64,000 nucleotides of DNA from Ottelia alismoides (lineage: Eukaryota > Streptophyta > Magnoliopsida > Alismatales > Hydrocharitaceae). Positions within the stretch are counted from its first letter, which is position 1. Each line of letters starts with the position of its first letter. Shown piece by piece: positions 9,159 to 21,099 of the stretch. The stretch covers positions 1 through 64,000 of the forward strand of contig JAZKJV010006933.1 in the NCBI GenBank assembly GCA_037367405.1, written 5' to 3'. Below the pieces are notes generated by a model, which saw only the letters and a program-made list of their open reading frames with translations, was not told where the DNA came from and searched no databases. The position numbers were made by a program, and so were the translations under genes.

Positions 9159-12100
9159 TCAAGGTGGAGCATAGATATCTATCATGCTCAGCTTGGACGA
9201 ACATCTCTGAAATGGTCCTCTGAGCAGTGGCTTAGTAAATACATCTGCAGTCTGATCTCCTGAGCTCACATGTGCAGTAGATATCAATCCTCTCTGGATG
9301 AAGTCCCTAGTATAATGGCAGTCAACTTCAATATGCTTGGTCCTTTCATGAAAAGCTGGATTGTTGGCAATGAACAATGCTGCCTGATTGTCACACTGAA
9401 GCTTCATAGGTAGAGGTACAGCTACATGTAGATCTTCTAGTACTGAGCGAACCCACATCATTTCCGTACTGGCTTGAGCCATGGCCCTATACTCGGATTC
9501 GGCACTGGACCTTGCCACAACAGTTTGTTTCTTGCTTTTCCAAGAAACCAAAGAGCCTCCAACAAACACTGCAAACCCTGAGGTTGATTTTCGGTCCTTA
9601 GGACATCCTGCATAATCTGCATCTGCACATGCTGAGACAGATAAGTCCGTGCCCTTTCTGAATAGCAGCCCTGAACCTGGAGAAGACTTTAGATACCTCA
9701 GTATCATGTGTATAGCATCCATGTGAACCTGTCTTGGCTGCTCCATAAATTGACTCACCCTGCTAACTGCAAATTGAATGTCTGGGCGAGTTATGGTGAT
9801 GTAGAGGAGTTTGCCCACCATCTCTCTATATCTCCTCTTATCTACTTCATCAGTATCACCATCATACAGCCTCACGCTGGGATCCATAGGAATACTTGAT
9901 GGTTTGCAACCATCTATGCCAGTCTCAGTCAGGAAGTCTGTAATATACTTCCGTTGGGTCATTACCAAACCCTGTGCATTCCTTGCAAATTCTAACCCCA
10001 GGAAGTATCTCAGGGTCCCAAGATCTTTTGTAACAAACTGACGGCCAAGGAATGCCTTCGCCTTTTCTATGCCCTGTGCATCATCTCCTGTAACAAGAAT
10101 ATCATCCACATAGACCATAATAACAACCGTACCTGCCGATGACTTCTGGACAAACAATGAGTGATCGGCATTTGACCTCTGGAATCCTTGTTGCTCAATC
10201 AGGTTGGACAACTTCTGGAACCATGCTCTGTGGCTCTATTTGAGGCCATATATCGCTTTGTGAAGTCTACAGACCATCTGCTTCTCCCCCTCAGCAGTAA
10301 ACCCAGGTGGCTGCTGCATGTAGACTTCCTCCTGCAAGTCTCCATACAGAAATGCATTCTTGACATCTAGTTGAGATATACTCCAATCACGGACCACATC
10401 AACAGATAAGAGAATACGAAGGGTAGAATGTCTCGCCACTGGAGAGAATGTATCCATGTAATCCACACCGTAGGTTTGTGTAAACCCACGAGCGACCAAG
10501 CGTGCTTTGTACCTATCCAAGGTTCCATCTGCATGGTATTTGACTGTAAAGACCCATTTGCAGCTCACAACGGATGCATCAGAAGGTGCAGGGACCAAAG
10601 ACCATGTGCCACGAGACTGCAGGGCCCTCATTTCTTCTTCCATTGCTAATCGCCAGCATTCATTCTGCAAAGCTTCCTGGTATGTCCGTGGTATATCCAC
10701 GGAAGACAAAGCTGTGGCAAATCTCTGAAAATCACCTGTGAGACGGTGAAAAGAAACCTGTGAAGCAAACGGATAAGCGGCACATTGCCGCTTCTGTTTC
10801 CGAATAGCAATCGGAACATCAATATCATCATCTGCTGTACGAGATGGGCTAGTGTCTGCCTGTACTGAAGGATCCTGCACATGTACCAAACCTGACCCGT
10901 CAGTAGTAATGCCATCTGAACATACCTGAGGCGGGATGATTGGCTGCTGTGTGGTCTGAGCAGGACGTGACCGGCGTGTATAGAATTTCGGTAACGGTGA
11001 TATGATAGGCCGTGGATTGGGTGGAGGTGGAGGAGGTGGTGGGGGTGGTGGAGGTGGTGCTGGCGTGGAGACAGACACAGGGGAAGACTCAGGTGTACTC
11101 AATGTAGGTGGTGGAGGAACATAGATATCATCAGTGGTAGTGGATGGTACCATTCTGTCACCTGCAAGAGAGAAATACATGACAGACTCAAAGAAAGTGA
11201 CATCGGCACTCACAAAGTACCTCTTAGTTGTGGGATCATAACACCGGTAGCCCTTCTGAGTTCTGGAATAACCAACAAAGACGCACTTGACTGCTCTAGG
11301 AGAGAGTTTGTCAAGTCCGGGAGATAGACGATGCACAAAAGCAACAATACCAAAGACACGTGGAGTTAGTGAGAATAACTCCTTATCTGGAAAAATAATG
11401 GACATGGGTATCTTTTCACCAAGGATTGAGGATGGCATTCGGTTGACCAGATAACAAGCAGTAAGAACAGCATCGCCCCAGAAAGAAATAGGGGCACAAC
11501 TCTGAATCAACAATGTACGAGTAATATCTAAGAGATGGCGATGCTTCCTTTCCGCGACACCATTTTGTTGTGAGGTATATGCACAAGTGGTTTGGTGAAT
11601 AATGCCCTTTGATGACAGGAATTGTGAAAGTAAGCGTGTACAAAATTCAAGGGCATTATCGGTCCGAACATATTTGACATTTGCAGAAAAGACATTGAAC
11701 ACTTCATTAATCAAGGTTTTAATCACATTTCCTGCTTCAGATTTATTTTTCAAAAGAAAGACCCATGACACACGAGAGAAATCATCCACTACCACAAGAT
11801 AAAACCTGTGTCCCTGATGATCGGGAACACGACTTGGACCCCATATATCTATATGTAACAACTGAAACGGGGAGCTACTGCTTCGACTCAGACGACGTGG
11901 GAAGCTCGACCTGTGATGCTTTCCCAACTGACACGCTTCACATTGAAACGAAGAACTAGGAGAGATCTGAGGCAGAAGATGGCGCATTTTCTGAAGTGGA
12001 AGGTGACCAAATCGGAGGTGCCAAATGTACGGAGAGACTGGTCTAGCAGAATGAGAGGAGACACCAGCATATGAATCCCGGACCAGCCGATATTAACCAT

Positions 12101-12560
12101 TCTGCTCAGAGCCTCAGCCAATCACCTTGCCCGTGAGTATGTCCTGAAAAATGAGAGAAGACGGGTCACATATGGCACGACAATTCAAATCCTTCGTAAT
12201 CTGACTAATAGATAGCAAATTCATTGAGAACTCAGGAGCATGCAGAACATTCTGTAATTGCAAAGTGGAGGACATGAAAATCTCCCCCTGTCCAATAAGG
12301 GGCGAATGGGTACCATCTGCTATATGCATTGAACGACCGGGAGGAATGTCCCTGTAGGGCTGTAATCTACCTCTATCTCGGCAGAGATGATGTGTGGCTC
12401 CAGAATCAATAATCCAGTCAGATATATCATGAGATGTAGTAGATCTACCTGAGGAGCTTGCGGCTACGGAAGAACTGGCAGAGGTAGTGGCCGCAATATC
12501 TGAGGAACCACCAGACGAATCACCAGAAGCATGTGGCATAATCTCTCGGAGACGGGCCAC
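9159..12560 (-). pseudogene. copia-2 pol (PR-IN-RT-RH) with nonsense mutations
   Basis: Read from 12560 down to 9159. Protease shows WIIDSGATHHLC (12395-12430). Integrase has CQLGKHH, VVVDDFSR, VRTDNALEF and NGVAERKHRHL. A proline run (about 11010-11060) leads into RT (CKWVFTVKYHADG, VYVDDILVTGDD near 10100) and RNase H (CADADYAGC, SSAESEYRAM, CDNQAALF). Three in-frame stops interrupt an otherwise continuous frame: TGA at 12114-12116, a TAA shortly after, and TAG at 10236-10238 inside RT (YGLK then stop). All three could come from single substitutions. The catalytic residues survive. Confidence 0.93.
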
Positions 12561-12592
12561 AAGTTCGTCAAATCGACTATCTGCAGTAGAAG

Positions 12593-13435
12593 TCAGTGGA
12601 GACTGAGAGTGCTCTGCAATACGTGCTGATGCTGGAAATCCATGCTTCGAATAGCATGTCTCCTCCGAGTGTCCTGTGCGATGACAATAGGAGCATGTCT
12701 GACTAAAGCGACCACCCCTCCCTTGGGGTCCACGACCACGTCCACGACACGGCCAGATGGTGGTCCACCTCTCCCACGCGAGACTGCCATCGCTGAAGGA
12801 GGTAGAGTAGAAGAGCTGGAGGAGACTAGAATGCGGCTAAGCCGTCTGTAAACATCCTCAACTGGAGGAATAACTGCATCAGCGAGAATCTGAGATTGAG
12901 CTGCATCGTACTCAGGGTCAAGGGCCGCAAGTAGAACACCAACCATGGTGGCGTTTCGAAACGCCTTCTGCTGCTCAGGAGTTGCAGTCAGAGGGATGAT
13001 ACTGTATAACTTCTCGAACATCCCTCTTAGGGATGTATAAAGAGAATGGAGAGGTCTGCCGCTCTGCTTCATTGTGAATATGTCGTGCTGAAGCTGCAAC
13101 ATCTTCGTCTCATTTCGCACTTGCGAATATGTGGCGGCAAGAATTTCCCACATTGCCTTAGCAGTGGGCTGATGGAGGACGTCGTTGGCAATCTCCATCG
13201 TTAAGGTGCCGGACAACCAGACCTTTGCATAGGAATCATCAGCCTCCCATGAGGCATAGATCCCAGTCTTCTCTGCGGGCTCATCCTCGGTAAGAATATG
13301 TTTCTTACCATTCGACTTCATAAGGCTCATGAACTGCATAGCCCAGAGCTCATAGTTAGACCCGTCCATCTTGACTATTGGCGCAGGACCTTTGAATGCG
13401 CCGGTGGAGGGCATATCAAGTTTTGATTCTGACAT
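12593..13435 (-). pseudogene. copia-2 gag, frameshifted before the zinc knuckle
   Basis: Gag forms the virus-like particle. The frame opens with MSESKLDMPSTGAFKGPAP at 13435, as in copia-3 and copia-5 (MSES/MSEN starts), and follows the family to an RGRGG region. A one-base frame change near 12750 then puts the CCHC knuckle (CSYCHRTGHSEETC, readable in another frame near 12650-12700) out of frame. The start is supported by agreement with copia-3. Confidence 0.9.
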
Positions 13436-13894
13436 ACTGCCGCTTGGAGAAGAACTAGGATATGTAGACGTGATGCTGGATGTCTACAAAAACTGCATCG
13501 GATTTGAGTGCGTATGTAGACGTTACGCACTCAAATCCATAGAATGGATGTGGAAGAAACTAGGGCACGCCTAACAAGAGGCTGACAACCCTTTCAGCGG
13601 CTAGGAGCCGCTAGAAGACCTTGTGCGTGTTGCTGTTCACGCACCCGGAGGCCGTGCGCGGGCAGCAGATGGAGATGCCGCCTATTGGCGGAGGCCGCTG
13701 GGGGCTGGGATCCAACCAGATGGAGTGCTGGATCCAACCGCGGCGATGGAAGGCTGCCGCTAGAGATGGAGAAGGAGAAGGCGGCGGCGATTGAGGGCTG
13801 CCGCTGGAGAGAGAGAAGCGGCGGGAGGGCGGCGATTCCGAGAAGAGGGAGGCGGGTGGGGAAGGGGCGGCGGGAGGGAGGAGAGCCCTAGGGT
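13436..13894 (-). other. copia-2 5' leader
   Basis: This is untranslated leader between the primer site and gag. It is purine-rich on the plus strand near 13740-13890, and its open frames are compositional. A short inverted pair (GCATCGGATTTGAGTGCGTA and its near reverse complement around 13490-13540) resembles one at the same place in copia-3 and copia-5, so the leader may fold. Confidence 0.6.
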
Positions 13895-13907
13895 GGCTCT
13901 GATACCA
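13895..13907 (-). promoter_or_regulatory. copia-2 primer-binding site (initiator Met tRNA type)
   Basis: On the minus strand the sequence after the 5' LTR is TGGTATCAGAGCC, the standard complement of the 3' end of plant initiator methionine tRNA, which primes minus-strand DNA synthesis in copia elements. Confidence 0.92.
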
Positions 13908-14062
13908 TGTTGGGAAAAGAGACTTCGTTGTTTATTCAGAAAACCTTAGGCTCTCTTATATAGGGAGAGACCTTAAGGGTAAATTACAGAGAGGTCTATA
14001 TAAAATAAAGAAATAATAACAAACTACATAAAGAGATAATAACACTGCTAACTATTTCTACA
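13908..14062 (-). repeat. copia-2 5' LTR (155 bp)
   Basis: It has the same ends as the left copy, with three substitutions. The TATATAA-containing block would drive transcription toward lower coordinates. Confidence 0.93.
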
Positions 14063-14067
14063 CCTTC
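14063..14067. repeat. copia-2 target-site duplication, right copy
   Basis: CCTTC, identical to 8992-8996. Confidence 0.92.
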
Positions 14068-14840
14068 ACTTTCCATTTCCCATTACCCCTCCCCCTCTGC
14101 TCTCCTTCCCTTCCTCTCACTCCCTCTCCCTATCCATCGAAGATGAATGCCTTGAGAAGGAGCAAGACTACCTATTCTTTTGGCCAACAGTAGTGGGGAT
14201 CATCGCTGATTGATATCAAATACAAATGTTAAATTTTATTTTCGACCATTTCTATCTACTAGATTAAATGCATAAATGGAAAGTATGTTATGATATTCTT
14301 ATTTTGATATGGATCGGTACGAGATGTATACATCAATGCATATAGTTCATGTATGCATGAGTATTTATTTATTAATTGAATATCCTATGAGATAACTAGG
14401 TACTTACACATTATCAATCATGTTAAATTTGAGTAAATAAGGCATAAATGATTGTCAACTGTATCTATAAATGGATTACATAGTTATTTCTGTTTTTAAA
14501 AAGGGAGTTAGGTGTACACGGATGAATATTTATGGTCAGGAAAATGTTATATGTATCATTATCTAGTTACGAATGAACTCAAAAACAATACTAAATCTGC
14601 CTTATGTAGGGAATGTTTGGGAACACTGTAGGGCCTTTTGTTCGGCTTGGCAGCGTGCAATGTAATATAACATATTAGTGGTGGATCCCAGCTCGGGATT
14701 CCTTACTCTCCCTATTTTTTTTTAAATCTGCCTTATGTAAAAACTATATTATAACAGGTCAGAGGATCCATATTGCTTTTGCATCCCGCACTTCATCATT
14801 GGATTACAGATTATAATAAACCTTCATTTCTTATTCTCAG
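14068..14840 (+). other. Intron-like sequence upstream of the first exon
   Basis: AT-rich with no recognisable coding block on either strand. It ends in a pyrimidine stretch and CAG directly before the exon at 14841. By position it is intron of the host gene. Confidence 0.55.
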
Positions 14841-14915
14841 GTCGCAATGTGCAATTTTGAAACAATCAAAGATGCTGCTGATGTTGCCATTGCCACCATG
14901 CTTTCCGGGATACAA
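14841..14915 (+). CDS. D-LDH: D-lactate dehydrogenase exon (internal, 25 codons)
   Basis: The exon is bounded by TTCTCAG and GTATGG and reads, in phase 0, VAMCNFETIKDAADVAIATM then LSGIQ. This matches the plant mitochondrial D-lactate dehydrogenase (FAD/GlcD family), which oxidises D-lactate from methylglyoxal detoxification and passes electrons to cytochrome c. The segment follows the FAD-binding domain. The next exon starts with Val-Ser-Arg-Val-Glu, the known continuation. It is too short to show as a long open frame and was found by splice sites and protein recognition. Upstream exons were not found in the window. Confidence 0.87.
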
Positions 14916-15420
14916 GTATGGTTAATAAATGGATGATGAGTTTTAACGTGCTGTAATTCATTTTCTCTTTTAAAATTTTCCTTATGCAGAATATCTGTAA
15001 CTTCTCTTTAAGTACATAGGTAATTTGGCTTGAGGTTAGAATTTATGTACATGTTAACTTGGAGATTTGATGTGATTTTTTTTCTCGTGAAGTGATGACT
15101 AAATGAAGTCTATATTCATTATATTTCATCCATTACTAATCCACAGAGTTCAAAGCACAATGGAGGAGCTGACATGCTTGGTATAAAAAGAAGGCACATG
15201 AAACATCACATTCTGTTATAATATGCCAACCTCTGAAACATTATACGAGGATCAACATTTGTCCTTGAATGCTGCTGTCTAAGCATCACATGTTTGTTTG
15301 TTTGGAGTGCTGCAGTCAACATTTTCAGCCTAAGATTTTTCAGGAATGGGCAAAGAAACTTTTTTCTGAATGGAACTTGGGTGAAACATTCTGGATTTTG
15401 TAACGACTTATGATCTTTTC
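14916..15420 (+). other. Intron sequence, no gene seen
   Basis: AT-rich sequence that starts with the GTATGG donor. No coding motif is seen. Confidence 0.5.
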
Positions 15421-15697
15421 ATAGCAAACACTCTCTTCAAGAAGAGGGAGAGCATTTAATTACTTATAAGAGTGGCCCGACTAGAACACAAATATATAAT
15501 TTTGTGTTGAGGAGAAAAGATCGGTTGTGTTGCAAAGACTGTAAAGTAATACCGGGAGAGAGTTTGACAACCCAACATCATTTGTTAGTCATGGATGTGC
15601 AAATAGAAGGGTTGGTAAAGAAAAGGAGGCTCTCCAAGATCACTAGAACTAGATGGTGGAATCTTCAATTGAAGAAATCAAGCTTCAGGGAGAAGGT
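15421..15697 (+). pseudogene. RTE-type LINE endonuclease fragment
   Basis: With one or two frame corrections the plus strand reads TLFKKREEH, then TRTQI and LRRKDRLCCKDCKVIPGES, then a TTQHHLLVMDVQI stretch. This is the C-terminal end of the endonuclease domain and the linker to RT in plant RTE LINEs. It ends at the N2 LTR (15698). It may be part of the same kind of element as the RTE pieces at 26850, 47776 and 54475, which cover other domains. Confidence 0.72.
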
Positions 15698-16008
15698 TGC
15701 TAGAAAATAAGAATGCAGGAGCGTAATAAGAGATAAAGAATAAGAATAATGAAGAACACCGGGATTTTGACGTGAAACTCTACTCCGTAAGGAGTAGGAT
15801 GAAACAACGGGAGAACGTCTCAAAGGGCTAATGTTTCTATTGAAGTTTCTCATCTGGTACAATGAGTGTGGGGCATTTTATATTACCCCCACCGAGTCTC
15901 CACGTCCCACAATAGTAGATGTGAGCCTAAACCATTGGATGTAGATATTGGACCCTGAAGGGATCCAACTTCCCATCTAGTTACACAAGTGACACATATA
16001 CTCCAACA
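15698..16008 (-). repeat. N2 LTR (311 bp)
   Basis: On the minus strand it starts TGTTGGAGTATATGTG and ends TTTTCTAGCA. It is the same length as the N1 LTR and shares several blocks with it. Confidence 0.75.
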
Positions 16009-16022
16009 CCCCCTCAAGCTGG

Positions 16023-17133
16023 CAAGGTTTGAAAAAACTAAAGACAGAACAAGGTGTTTTCCTTGGAACTGAGGCAAGGCGTAGCCTCAAGGCGGTCGAG
16101 GCGTACGCCTCAATTTATAGAGAAAACTATGCATAAAACTATAATTATATATATGTCAATGTAATTATATGTTCTCTCCCTAACATATAATACTTGACAC
16201 TATTAAATATGATGAAATAATAAAGATAAGAACCGGAAAATATAAGATCGAACAACATCATATCCCTTTCTACCCATTTTCATCCCATCAAAAAAGGAAT
16301 TCGTCGTCAATAAATGTTGTGAAAGAATTAAACATATCTATTTGAAATATTATTGTAATTAAAAGTACGATTAAATATACGCCGAAGAAATTTATTTTAT
16401 GTGTCTACATATAATATATGATCGCGAGAGAATCCGTGAATCCTATCCATTTCGAACAATTCTTTGAAATATTATTGTGATAAAAAGTACGATTAAATAT
16501 ATGCCGAATTGTTGATATGCCTTGAATCCTAACCATCTGATCATTGTTGAAGAATTGTGTATGCACCCCTCTTGTCGTACCATACCCCAATAAGACAGGG
16601 GTCCCGTTGTCCGGTCAACGAGCTTGGGGGGGGTTATGGGGGAGCAGGTGCGCCCCCCCTGCAGGGGTGTGGAGGCAGCACCTTTGGCAAAAAATTTCAA
16701 GAGCGGTTCTCTTTTTATTCGGGTATACGGATCCTTCTATTTTGGGTACGAAAGAAACATCCGATTTATGCATAATTAATAGTCACACATAATTAATAGT
16801 AAATATGAAGCATTTTGCTAAAATAGTTAGACATAACTAATAGTAAATATGAAGTTATGGGCATGAAAGAAACATCGTATTTAGGATTTGACTTGTATAA
16901 TCATTATCCTAAACAATTATATATTTATAAGCTTCTCAAACCACAATGCAAACCATTAAAATCATAAAAATACTTCAAAAAAACAAAAATGCCTTGGAAA
17001 ACGTCTCGACCAACTCGAGGCGGAACGCCTCAACCACCTGAGGCGGACACCTCGCTGGACAGGGTTGAGGCGCATGCCTTGAGGCTAAAAAGGACCACCT
17101 CGCCCATCTCAAGGTGCGCTTTTTAATTCCATG
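16023..17133. mobile_element. 1,111-bp insertion with AGGCG-rich inverted ends
   Basis: The insertion interrupts the N2 tail, and GCTGG is repeated at both borders (16018-16022 and 17134-17138). Within about 130 bp of each end are self-complementary AGGCG/CGCCT words (GGCGTACGCC left; GGCGGAACGCC right) in inverted relation, around an AT-rich core. The core repeats a block of about 45 bp (16340-16386 and 16463-16509). No transposase is seen. It is a non-autonomous element of unresolved class, perhaps fold-back like. Confidence 0.6.
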
Positions 17134-17258
17134 GCTGGAGCATGCAATGCTCAACTTGGACACATAAACAGAAATCTCAAACTCACAATACAAGATACTA
17201 TGAACAATATCAACTCAACGAATAAACAACCGTTGATTGTTGTCGAGGACGTTGCTTC

Positions 17259-17495
17259 TCATGCCATGCAGGTGAGGAGGAACATCAAGGTTGGAGTGTG
17301 AGTCAAACATGTTCTCCTCATCGAAGAACATGTGCTATGTACTGGATCTATCAGAGTCACTGGAACTGGAATGAGTCTCCTCATTAGAGTACTCTGGCCT
17401 GTCACATGTAGAAGACCGTGTGTCATGTGGACAACTGCTCCATCTTTGAAGGGCCGAATGGAAAAAGTTGCGGAAACATCCTCGTCGGAGTCCAC
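17259..17495 (-). pseudogene. Family N DSDED ORF, N2 copy
   Basis: The minus-strand frame starts MDSDEDVSATFSIRPF, matching the N1 and N3 copies, then changes frame relative to N3. Function is unknown. See the N1 copy for the shared features. Confidence 0.45.
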
Positions 17496-17590
17496 TGTCG
17501 TTGGAAAATGGATTCTGAAAGTCCCTTCGTCGGAGAACTGGGTCTCCCCCGTACCGGTTTAGAGAATTGGATCTCTACTCTAGGGTCCCT

Positions 17591-20190
17591 ATGAAATATT
17601 ATCTTTTTTTGTGACCTTTACCTCCACGTATGCCATATTTATTTTTATTCCTCGCTTTAGGTTGCACATTAGATGCAGAAGCCTGTGAGGTGGATGTCCG
17701 CGTGTTTTTATTAGGACAACATTGATTGCATTGACCCAGGACACTACACAATGAATATGTATTTTTGCCGCAGGACATCCCTAACATCTATTTTTTTTAT
17801 GAATCCTGGTTTAGCGTAGGTGACCTACTGACCCTTGATATGCTTACATAGTTTATCAGGGCACAATTCAGGGTACTCTAATGAAGGCCATACATACTGA
17901 TCATCAATAGAAAAAACTTACCTTTATACACATTAAGTTGATTCTCCCATGTGTACCATACACCAACATATGTATGTATCTCTGATTGCCTTTAGGAAAT
18001 GGCAACGATAGTGTGAGAACATGGAATGTGATAAATATGCCATTTATTATATGTACATATCTGCTACCCCAGATTCACATTGTACCTTTTGCGATCTCGA
18101 ATCCCAAATTGTGTACATCGGGCACCTGTTAGAGCCTCAAACATCCATTTTGGTGGCCGTTGTATGCACGTTACTATGTGTCCATTTGCAGCTGCACTCC
18201 ATTTCTGTAGTTCAATGAATGTAGTTTTCCTGAATTTTTGACCAGCAACGAGTGCAACGATAGCCTCATTTGCTCGCTCGTTAAAGTACATTACACAATT
18301 ATAGAAAGTCTTCTCAATTAGTGTAGCAATGGGTAATCACCTTACATCCACATTACAACTTTCACTTAGATTTGTCGTCATCGACCCAAATCTATACCCA
18401 CCATCGTAAGCTAGAGTGCACTTCTCCCTGTGGCCATCGTTCGTGGAAAACCACTTACCAACATTCGGGTCCCATTCCTGCAATTTTCCCATGACTTAAG
18501 GAAACTTCCTGGTTGACATTTGTTGAGTTGCTGCCTGTACCATCAACTTCATAGAGCCGTTCTTGAGTGCATTGTTGAATTTCTTGCGACATGCCTAGTA
18601 CAAAATTGTCAGCACGTAAAGGGAGATAAGAAACGAACATCAACATCATTCATTGCGGTAGCAGGATGACGACCAGAAATGATAAATAGAGGCCCATCAC
18701 ACATTCCGACTTCTTTGATGCGAACCAACGAAAGAAACCATTTCCAAGTTGGGCCGGATTCCTCGTCAACTATCTCGAATGCAAGAGGTATAACATGGTT
18801 ATCTCCATCCACTCCACATGCAAGCGACAGTTTCTGCTTGTACTTGCCATACAAATGAGTCCCATCAATGCTTATCAACAACTTACAATGATTGAAAGCC
18901 TTAATGTGAGGGTCGAATGCCCAAAGAAACACTGAAATCTACGACAATGGGGTTTTCACAAGTTTAAGTGTTCCGTATGGTAGATGTCTATTTCAGTCCC
19001 CTGAATGGCAACCTTCAATGCATGCAACAAATATGACATCTTTGCATAGGACTTCTTCCAATCGCCAAATATTATTCCAATTGCTTTTCTGCTTGCATCC
19101 CATACATATTTTTTGTAACCCAATAATTGTACAACTCGTGAATGTGAGCTCTGCAGCTCGACACCCAAATAGTGGGGTCATCCTTCACCAAGGTTAGCAT
19201 TGATCTAGCCATGAAATTGTAGTCTAATTGAGGATGATCTTGATTAACTATTTGGTTTATACAAGTGTGTGGGCCTTTCATCTTATAGATCAACCACATA
19301 CTGCCGAACCTCCTGAAATGACCACGTAGAAACCAAGGCCAACCCTTCGATTGCATGGTGCAAATAATAGATCAGACCAAGGTAGTTTATTCTTTAACCA
19401 TGAAGTTGTACTGGGTAAGGATGTGATGTTTCTTTACAACATAAATCAAATCATCCTTACTCTTGAATGTTCTGCCCTTTCGAAGTTTGTTACCAAAAGT
19501 GTCAAACCCCAACTTCTTTCGAAAACCATCCTCAATTGTTGTATGGGTGTCACATTCTCTACACCAACAAAGCCTTTGCACATGTGTCACATCCTCTAAT
19601 CCCGAAAAATGGTGCACGTGACAATTTTTTGGGGAATGAGTTCATCGGCTCCCGTCTGGTCATTTACGACAATATTATCATCAAGCTCATGGTCACTGTT
19701 CTTGTCCAACTCCTCGTCCGTTACCCTAGGGATGACATCGCGCAAACACGATTAGCTTCTCTGAGGAGAGCATTGCTCATGAATTCGTGAACTTGTTTTG
19801 GCTGCGATATAGGGTCACTGGTGCCCCGAACAACAGAAGGATCCGATAGGAGGCGATCCTTCGCGTAATCAACATTCAATACCACATACGAACAACCGAC
19901 TATCAATAATAATGTCAATAGGTGTTGATTTTCCAATTGTCTAGGCATATACAGATACACCTTGTACATCATCATCATAATCATTAATAGACGTCAGCGT
20001 TGGCTCTTCGCTTGCCTCACGTGAGATGTTATGCAGTAATTTAATTAGATGGTTGTCCTTGTCCATGTTGAACTTTCGATGAACTAAATTCAACCACTCA
20101 TCATAGGTAATGCTCGACATTAATCCAAAACCGCGTACATTGGTGTTCGACGAATCACCAATAGTACACTTCAAATGGAACATGCAATAA
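17591..20190 (-). mobile_element. Decayed MULE (MULE-2) with mudrA-like transposase
   Basis: Minus-strand pieces of a MuDR/mudrA transposase lie in the right order from 20183 down to about 17600: an N-terminal PB1-like region, the MuDR N-terminal domain, the DDE core and a zinc-knuckle end. The order and many residues match MULE-PMD (28016-33151). Terminal inverted repeats were not found, so the ends are approximate. Confidence 0.75.
17600..20183 (-). pseudogene. mudrA-like transposase of MULE-2, multiply broken
   Basis: Recognisable parts: MFHLKCTIGDSS start region (20183); FKSKDDLIYVVKKHHILTQY (about 19400-19470) and NQIVNQDHPQLDYNFMARS (about 19200-19260) of the MuDR domain; LISIDGTHLYGKYKQ (about 18850-18890), the first catalytic Asp; and IISGRHPATA (about 18680), where the family has SDRH, so the second catalytic Asp has become Gly. 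A knuckle remnant and CCPNKN lie near 17700. Many stops and frame changes are present. It is inactive. Confidence 0.75.
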
Positions 20191-20792
20191 ATCCGCTTTA
20201 TTGCAACCTAACACATGGTGGCAATGGATTTATAAGTAGGGATTTATAAGTATGAAAATGTTAATCCAACAAAACTAGAACAACAATTTGGTAAAAAAAA
20301 TCATGTTTTACATACTAACCAAACCCTAACCTAACACCAAAGACAATCCCGTTTGTACCTAGAGCTTGGAGAAAGCTGGAGGAGCACCAACGGTGAATGC
20401 ACATCACAAAAGGGAGGTATGGCGTCTGCAAGAGGGAAGCATGGATGCGACAACGAAGGGAGAAAGGGAGCACCAGAGGCTTAAGTACAAGGAGAGGCAT
20501 CGACAGTAGGCGAGAGGGAGCACCGGGGGCGAGGGCCGAGGGGACGACTTGGGTTCTGCTAGTGCGCGAGTAGAAAGTCTTATGCGGAGAATCCCCGCAT
20601 GGAAGGGCTTAAGTTTCCAAAGGATTGCGCGCATGTCGTAGGCTCATCTTGCGATATAAGGCCATAATGCATTCATAGAATGCGACATTGGTGTCGCGTT
20701 AACAACATGCACTATGCGTACAATAGCAAAGTAAAAAATATATTGGGTAGTACCCATGGATTTTTGTAATCTCGAGGCACTACTAAGGAATT
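20191..20792. other. No gene recognised (MULE-2 5' flank)
   Basis: The segment may include the MULE-2 promoter side. Positions 20400-20560 are purine-rich on the plus strand. No terminal repeat or coding motif was identified. Confidence 0.4.
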
Positions 20793-20928
20793 TGCATCAC
20801 CGTCATTCTTCCTATTCATGAGGCCCTAGGGTTCTTTATATAGAGAGGGGAAACCATGTTTGACAAATTACATAATAGAGATAAAAAGAAAATGTATAGG
20901 ACGATAAATGATAAAATAACTCTCAACA
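20793..20928 (-). repeat. Degenerate solo copia LTR
   Basis: It contains CCTAGGGTTCTTTATATAG and AAATTACATAATAGAG in the order found in the copia LTRs, and ends CTCAACA. No polypurine tract or coding region adjoins it. The left boundary is uncertain and no clean target duplication is visible. Confidence 0.55.
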
Positions 20929-21099
20929 AAGGTGAATGTGGATGGTCAATTTTGAAAAATGTACAACTACAATCTCATCTCATAAGAGTATTTGATAATG
21001 TTAAATTAATTTTAAAGATTTTTATGGGTAGTATAATAAAAACCTAATACTTTACTATTAAAGTGGGCTGATTTTAATGGTCATCACATGACATGAGCT

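Larger units (their letters stand above)
8997..14062 (-). mobile_element. copia-2, complete Ty1/copia element, inactive
   Basis: This is a 5,066-bp minus-strand element with 155-bp LTRs at both ends, a 5-bp target duplication (CCTTC), a polypurine tract inside the left LTR (minus-strand CTTGAGGGGGAG at 9152-9163) and a primer site inside the right LTR. The order from right to left is gag, protease, integrase, RT, RNase H. The LTRs differ at 3 of 155 positions by eye, so the insertion is fairly young. A few stops and one frameshift inactivate gag-pol. It is antisense to the host gene. Confidence 0.95.
15698..17590 (-). mobile_element. Family N element N2, split by a 1.1-kb insertion
   Basis: Minus-strand copy of family N: LTR at 15698-16008, polypurine tract next to it, then the pre-tract sequence broken by an insertion at 16023-17133, then the DSDED region (17259-17495) and more N internal sequence to about 17590, where MULE sequence begins. 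No second LTR is found, so the 5' part is lost. Confidence 0.7.

Noticed and set aside
13685..13891. A plus-strand frame rich in Gly, Arg and Glu
   Set aside because: Antisense to the copia-2 leader and purine-rich by composition.
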